Part shown: positions 4,348 through 5,974 of the stretch, piece after piece
How the letters are laid out: every line of letters begins with the position of its first letter
Numbering within the stretch: the stretch's first letter is position 1
Origin: Bacillota bacterium
GTDB lineage: Bacteria; Bacillota; Clostridia; Saccharofermentanales; UBA5734
Direction: 5' to 3'
Assembly (NCBI GenBank): GCA_023438965.1
Contig: JAEXPB010000050.1
Coordinates: 1-5,974 of the forward strand
Length of the DNA: 5,974 nt
The notes under the pieces: model-generated
Database searches by the model: none
Told to the model about the DNA's origin: nothing
Seen by the model: the letters and a program-made list of their open reading frames with translations, nothing else
Translations under genes and position numbers: made by a program

Positions 4348-5974
4348 ATGCCCTTGTTTGAGATCCTATCGGATATGAAGCCCTGCGGCGACCAGCCGCA
4401 GGCGATCGACGCCCTGGTCGACGGTTTGCAGGACGGACTGGCCGCCCAGACCCTGTTGGGTGTAACCGGCTCCGGCAAGACTTTCACCATGGCGAATGTG
4501 ATCCAGCGCGTCCAGCGCCCGACGCTGGTCATCGCCCACAACAAGACGCTGGCCGGCCAGCTGTGCGCCGAATTCAAGGCGTTCTTTCCCAATAACGCGG
4601 TGGAGTATTTTGTCAGCTATTATGACTACTACCAGCCGGAAGCCTACATCGCGGCGACCGACACCTATATTGAGAAGGACTCGGCGATCAACGACGAGAT
4701 CGACCGGCTGCGCCACTCGGCCACCTCCTCGCTGCTGGAACGGCGCGATGTAATTGTCGTGGCGTCGGTTTCCTGCATCTACGGCCTGGGCGATCCGGTC
4801 GATTACCGCGACCTGATGGTCCATCTGCGCCCCGGTATGAAGAAGGACCGCGACGAGATCATCCGCGAGTTGATCGACATCCAGTACAACCGCAACGATT
4901 ATGAGGCCAAGCGCGGCACCTTCCGGGTCCGCGGCGACACCATCGACATCTATCCGGCCTCGTCGGAGGAGATCATCACCCGGATCTCCTTCTTTGGCGA
5001 CGAAATCGAGAAGATCTTCGAAGTCGACCGCCTGACCGGCAAGATCAAGAACAGCCGCTCCTATGCCTCGATCTACCCGGCCTCCCATTATGCGACAACC
5101 ATCACCAAGATGAAGCAGGCCTGCATCACGATTGAAGAAGAGCTGGAAGAGCGCCTGGCCCTCCTGCGCAGTCAGGGCAAGCTCATCGAGGCCTACCGGC
5201 TGGAGCAGCGCACGCGCTATGATCTGGAGATGCTGCGGGAAACCGGCTTCTGCAAGGGCATCGAGAATTACTCGCGCCACCTGGCCGGCCGGGCGGCCGG
5301 AACGCCGCCCTATACGCTGATCGACTTCTTCCCGGACGATTATCTGCTGATGATCGACGAGTCCCATGTCACCGTGCCGCAGATCGGCGCGATGTTCAAC
5401 GGCGACCGCTCACGCAAGGAAACACTGGTCGAATATGGCTTCCGTCTGCCATCGGCCTATGACAACCGCCCGCTGATGTTCAGCGAATTCGAACGCAAGA
5501 TGGGGCAGACGATCTTTGTCAGCGCGACGCCGTCCAAATACGAAGCGGAACATACCGGCCAGGTCGTCGAGCAGATCATCCGCCCGACCGGCCTGATCGA
5601 CCCGCTGATCTCCATCCGGCCGGTCGAAGGGCAGATCGAGGACCTGCTGGCCGAGATCGCTGTCGCCACCCGGAAGGGCGAGCGGTCGCTGGTGCTGACC
5701 CTGACCAAGAAAATGGCCGAGGATCTGACCGCGTTCATGAAGGAAGAGGGACTGCGGGTCAAGTACCTGCACTCCGACATCGAGACCGTCGAACGGATGA
5801 AGATTCTGCGCGACCTGCGCCAGGGCCAGTTCGACGTGCTGATCGGCATCAATCTGCTGCGCGAAGGCCTGGACCTGCCGGAAGTCTCGCTGATCGCCAT
5901 CCTGGACGCCGATAAGGAAGGCTTCCTGCGCTCGACGACCTCGCTGATCCAGATCATCGGTCGCGCCGCCCGCA
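4348..5974 (+). CDS. uvrB: UvrABC system protein B (3' end outside window)
   Basis: The first 542 residues of UvrB, the damage-verifying helicase subunit that UvrA loads on DNA and that recruits UvrC for the incisions in nucleotide excision repair. Walker A is GVTGSGKT (38-45). The aromatic beta-hairpin that inserts between the strands is [17 protein letters not shown] (91-107), with the usual tyrosines. Walker B is the DESH box (337-340), followed by VSATPS (391-396), [10 protein letters not shown] (475-484), [19 protein letters not shown] (500-518) and motif [10 protein letters not shown] (535-542), where the window ends. About 110-120 residues are missing, including the C-terminal UVR domain that contacts UvrC. 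The ATG at 4348 follows AGGTG (4336-4340) by 7 bases and gives the standard N-terminus; the ATG at 4341 is out of frame. It has its own promoter and a probable SOS box. uvrA commonly follows but cannot be seen here. Confidence 0.97.
   Translation, partial: MPLFEILSDMKPCGDQPQAIDALVDGLQDGLAAQTLLGVTGSGKTFTMANVIQRVQRPTLVIAHNKTLAGQLCAEFKAFFPNNAVEYFVSYYDYYQPEAYIAATDTYIEKDSAINDEIDRLRHSATSSLLERRDVIVVASVSCIYGLGDPVDYRDLMVHLRPGMKKDRDEIIRELIDIQYNRNDYEAKRGTFRVRGDTIDIYPASSEEIITRISFFGDEIEKIFEVDRLTGKIKNSRSYASIYPASHYATTITKMKQACITIEEELEERLALLRSQGKLIEAYRLEQRTRYDLEMLRETGFCKGIENYSRHLAGRAAGTPPYTLIDFFPDDYLLMIDESHVTVPQIGAMFNGDRSRKETLVEYGFRLPSAYDNRPLMFSEFERKMGQTIFVSATPSKYEAEHTGQVVEQIIRPTGLIDPLISIRPVEGQIEDLLAEIAVATRKGERSLVLTLTKKMAEDLTAFMKEEGLRVKYLHSDIETVERMKILRDLRQGQFDVLIGINLLREGLDLPEVSLIAILDADKEGFLRSTTSLIQIIGRAAR

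Noticed and set aside
4366..5367. A 333-codon minus-strand open frame opposite uvrB
   Set aside because: uvrB on the plus strand is certain from its motifs; the antisense frame is rich in Asp, Val, Arg and Gly as expected of a reversed GC-rich gene.

Overview
The window looks like chromosomal DNA of a fairly GC-rich Bacillota (Firmicutes), probably Clostridia-like. The pointers are strong AGGAGG-type ribosome binding sites, sigma-A-like TATAAT promoters (two with an extended TGn), short rho-independent terminators, a near-consensus DinR/LexA-type SOS box before uvrB, and a Firmicutes-style coiled-coil protein at the left edge. The genus cannot be told from this stretch.

Layout, left to right. 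Positions 1-299 hold the 3' end of a charged coiled-coil protein gene (+), closed by a terminator at 323-363. A divergent pair follows: a glycoside hydrolase family 16 enzyme without a signal peptide (388-1200, -) and an AraC-family regulator (1386-2195, +), with a 185-base shared control region between them; the regulator is the obvious candidate to control the hydrolase. Convergent to the regulator, only 13 bases away, is a small DUF1648-like membrane protein gene (2209-2550, -). It lies directly downstream of ilvE (2659-3729, -), a branched-chain aminotransferase, with a strong terminator hairpin between the two. At the right end, uvrB (4348 to beyond the window, +) encodes the excision-repair helicase subunit, with its own promoter and a probable SOS operator.

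The most unusual part is the AT-rich gap 3730-4347 between ilvE and uvrB. It contains a 24-residue hydrophobic, basic-tailed peptide gene (3971-4045, +). A leader able to fold over its ribosome binding site precedes it, a terminator hairpin contains its stop codon, and a good sigma-A-like promoter on the opposite strand (4129-4157) points back at its 3' end. This is the architecture of a type I toxin-antitoxin locus (small membrane toxin plus convergent antisense RNA, as in txpA/ratA or fst/RNAII), although the peptide matches no toxin family I can name. A near-perfect palindrome with partial Fur-box similarity overlaps the presumed toxin promoter.

The long open frames antisense to the real genes were judged to be codon-bias shadows. 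No tRNA, rRNA, CRISPR array or insertion sequence was seen.
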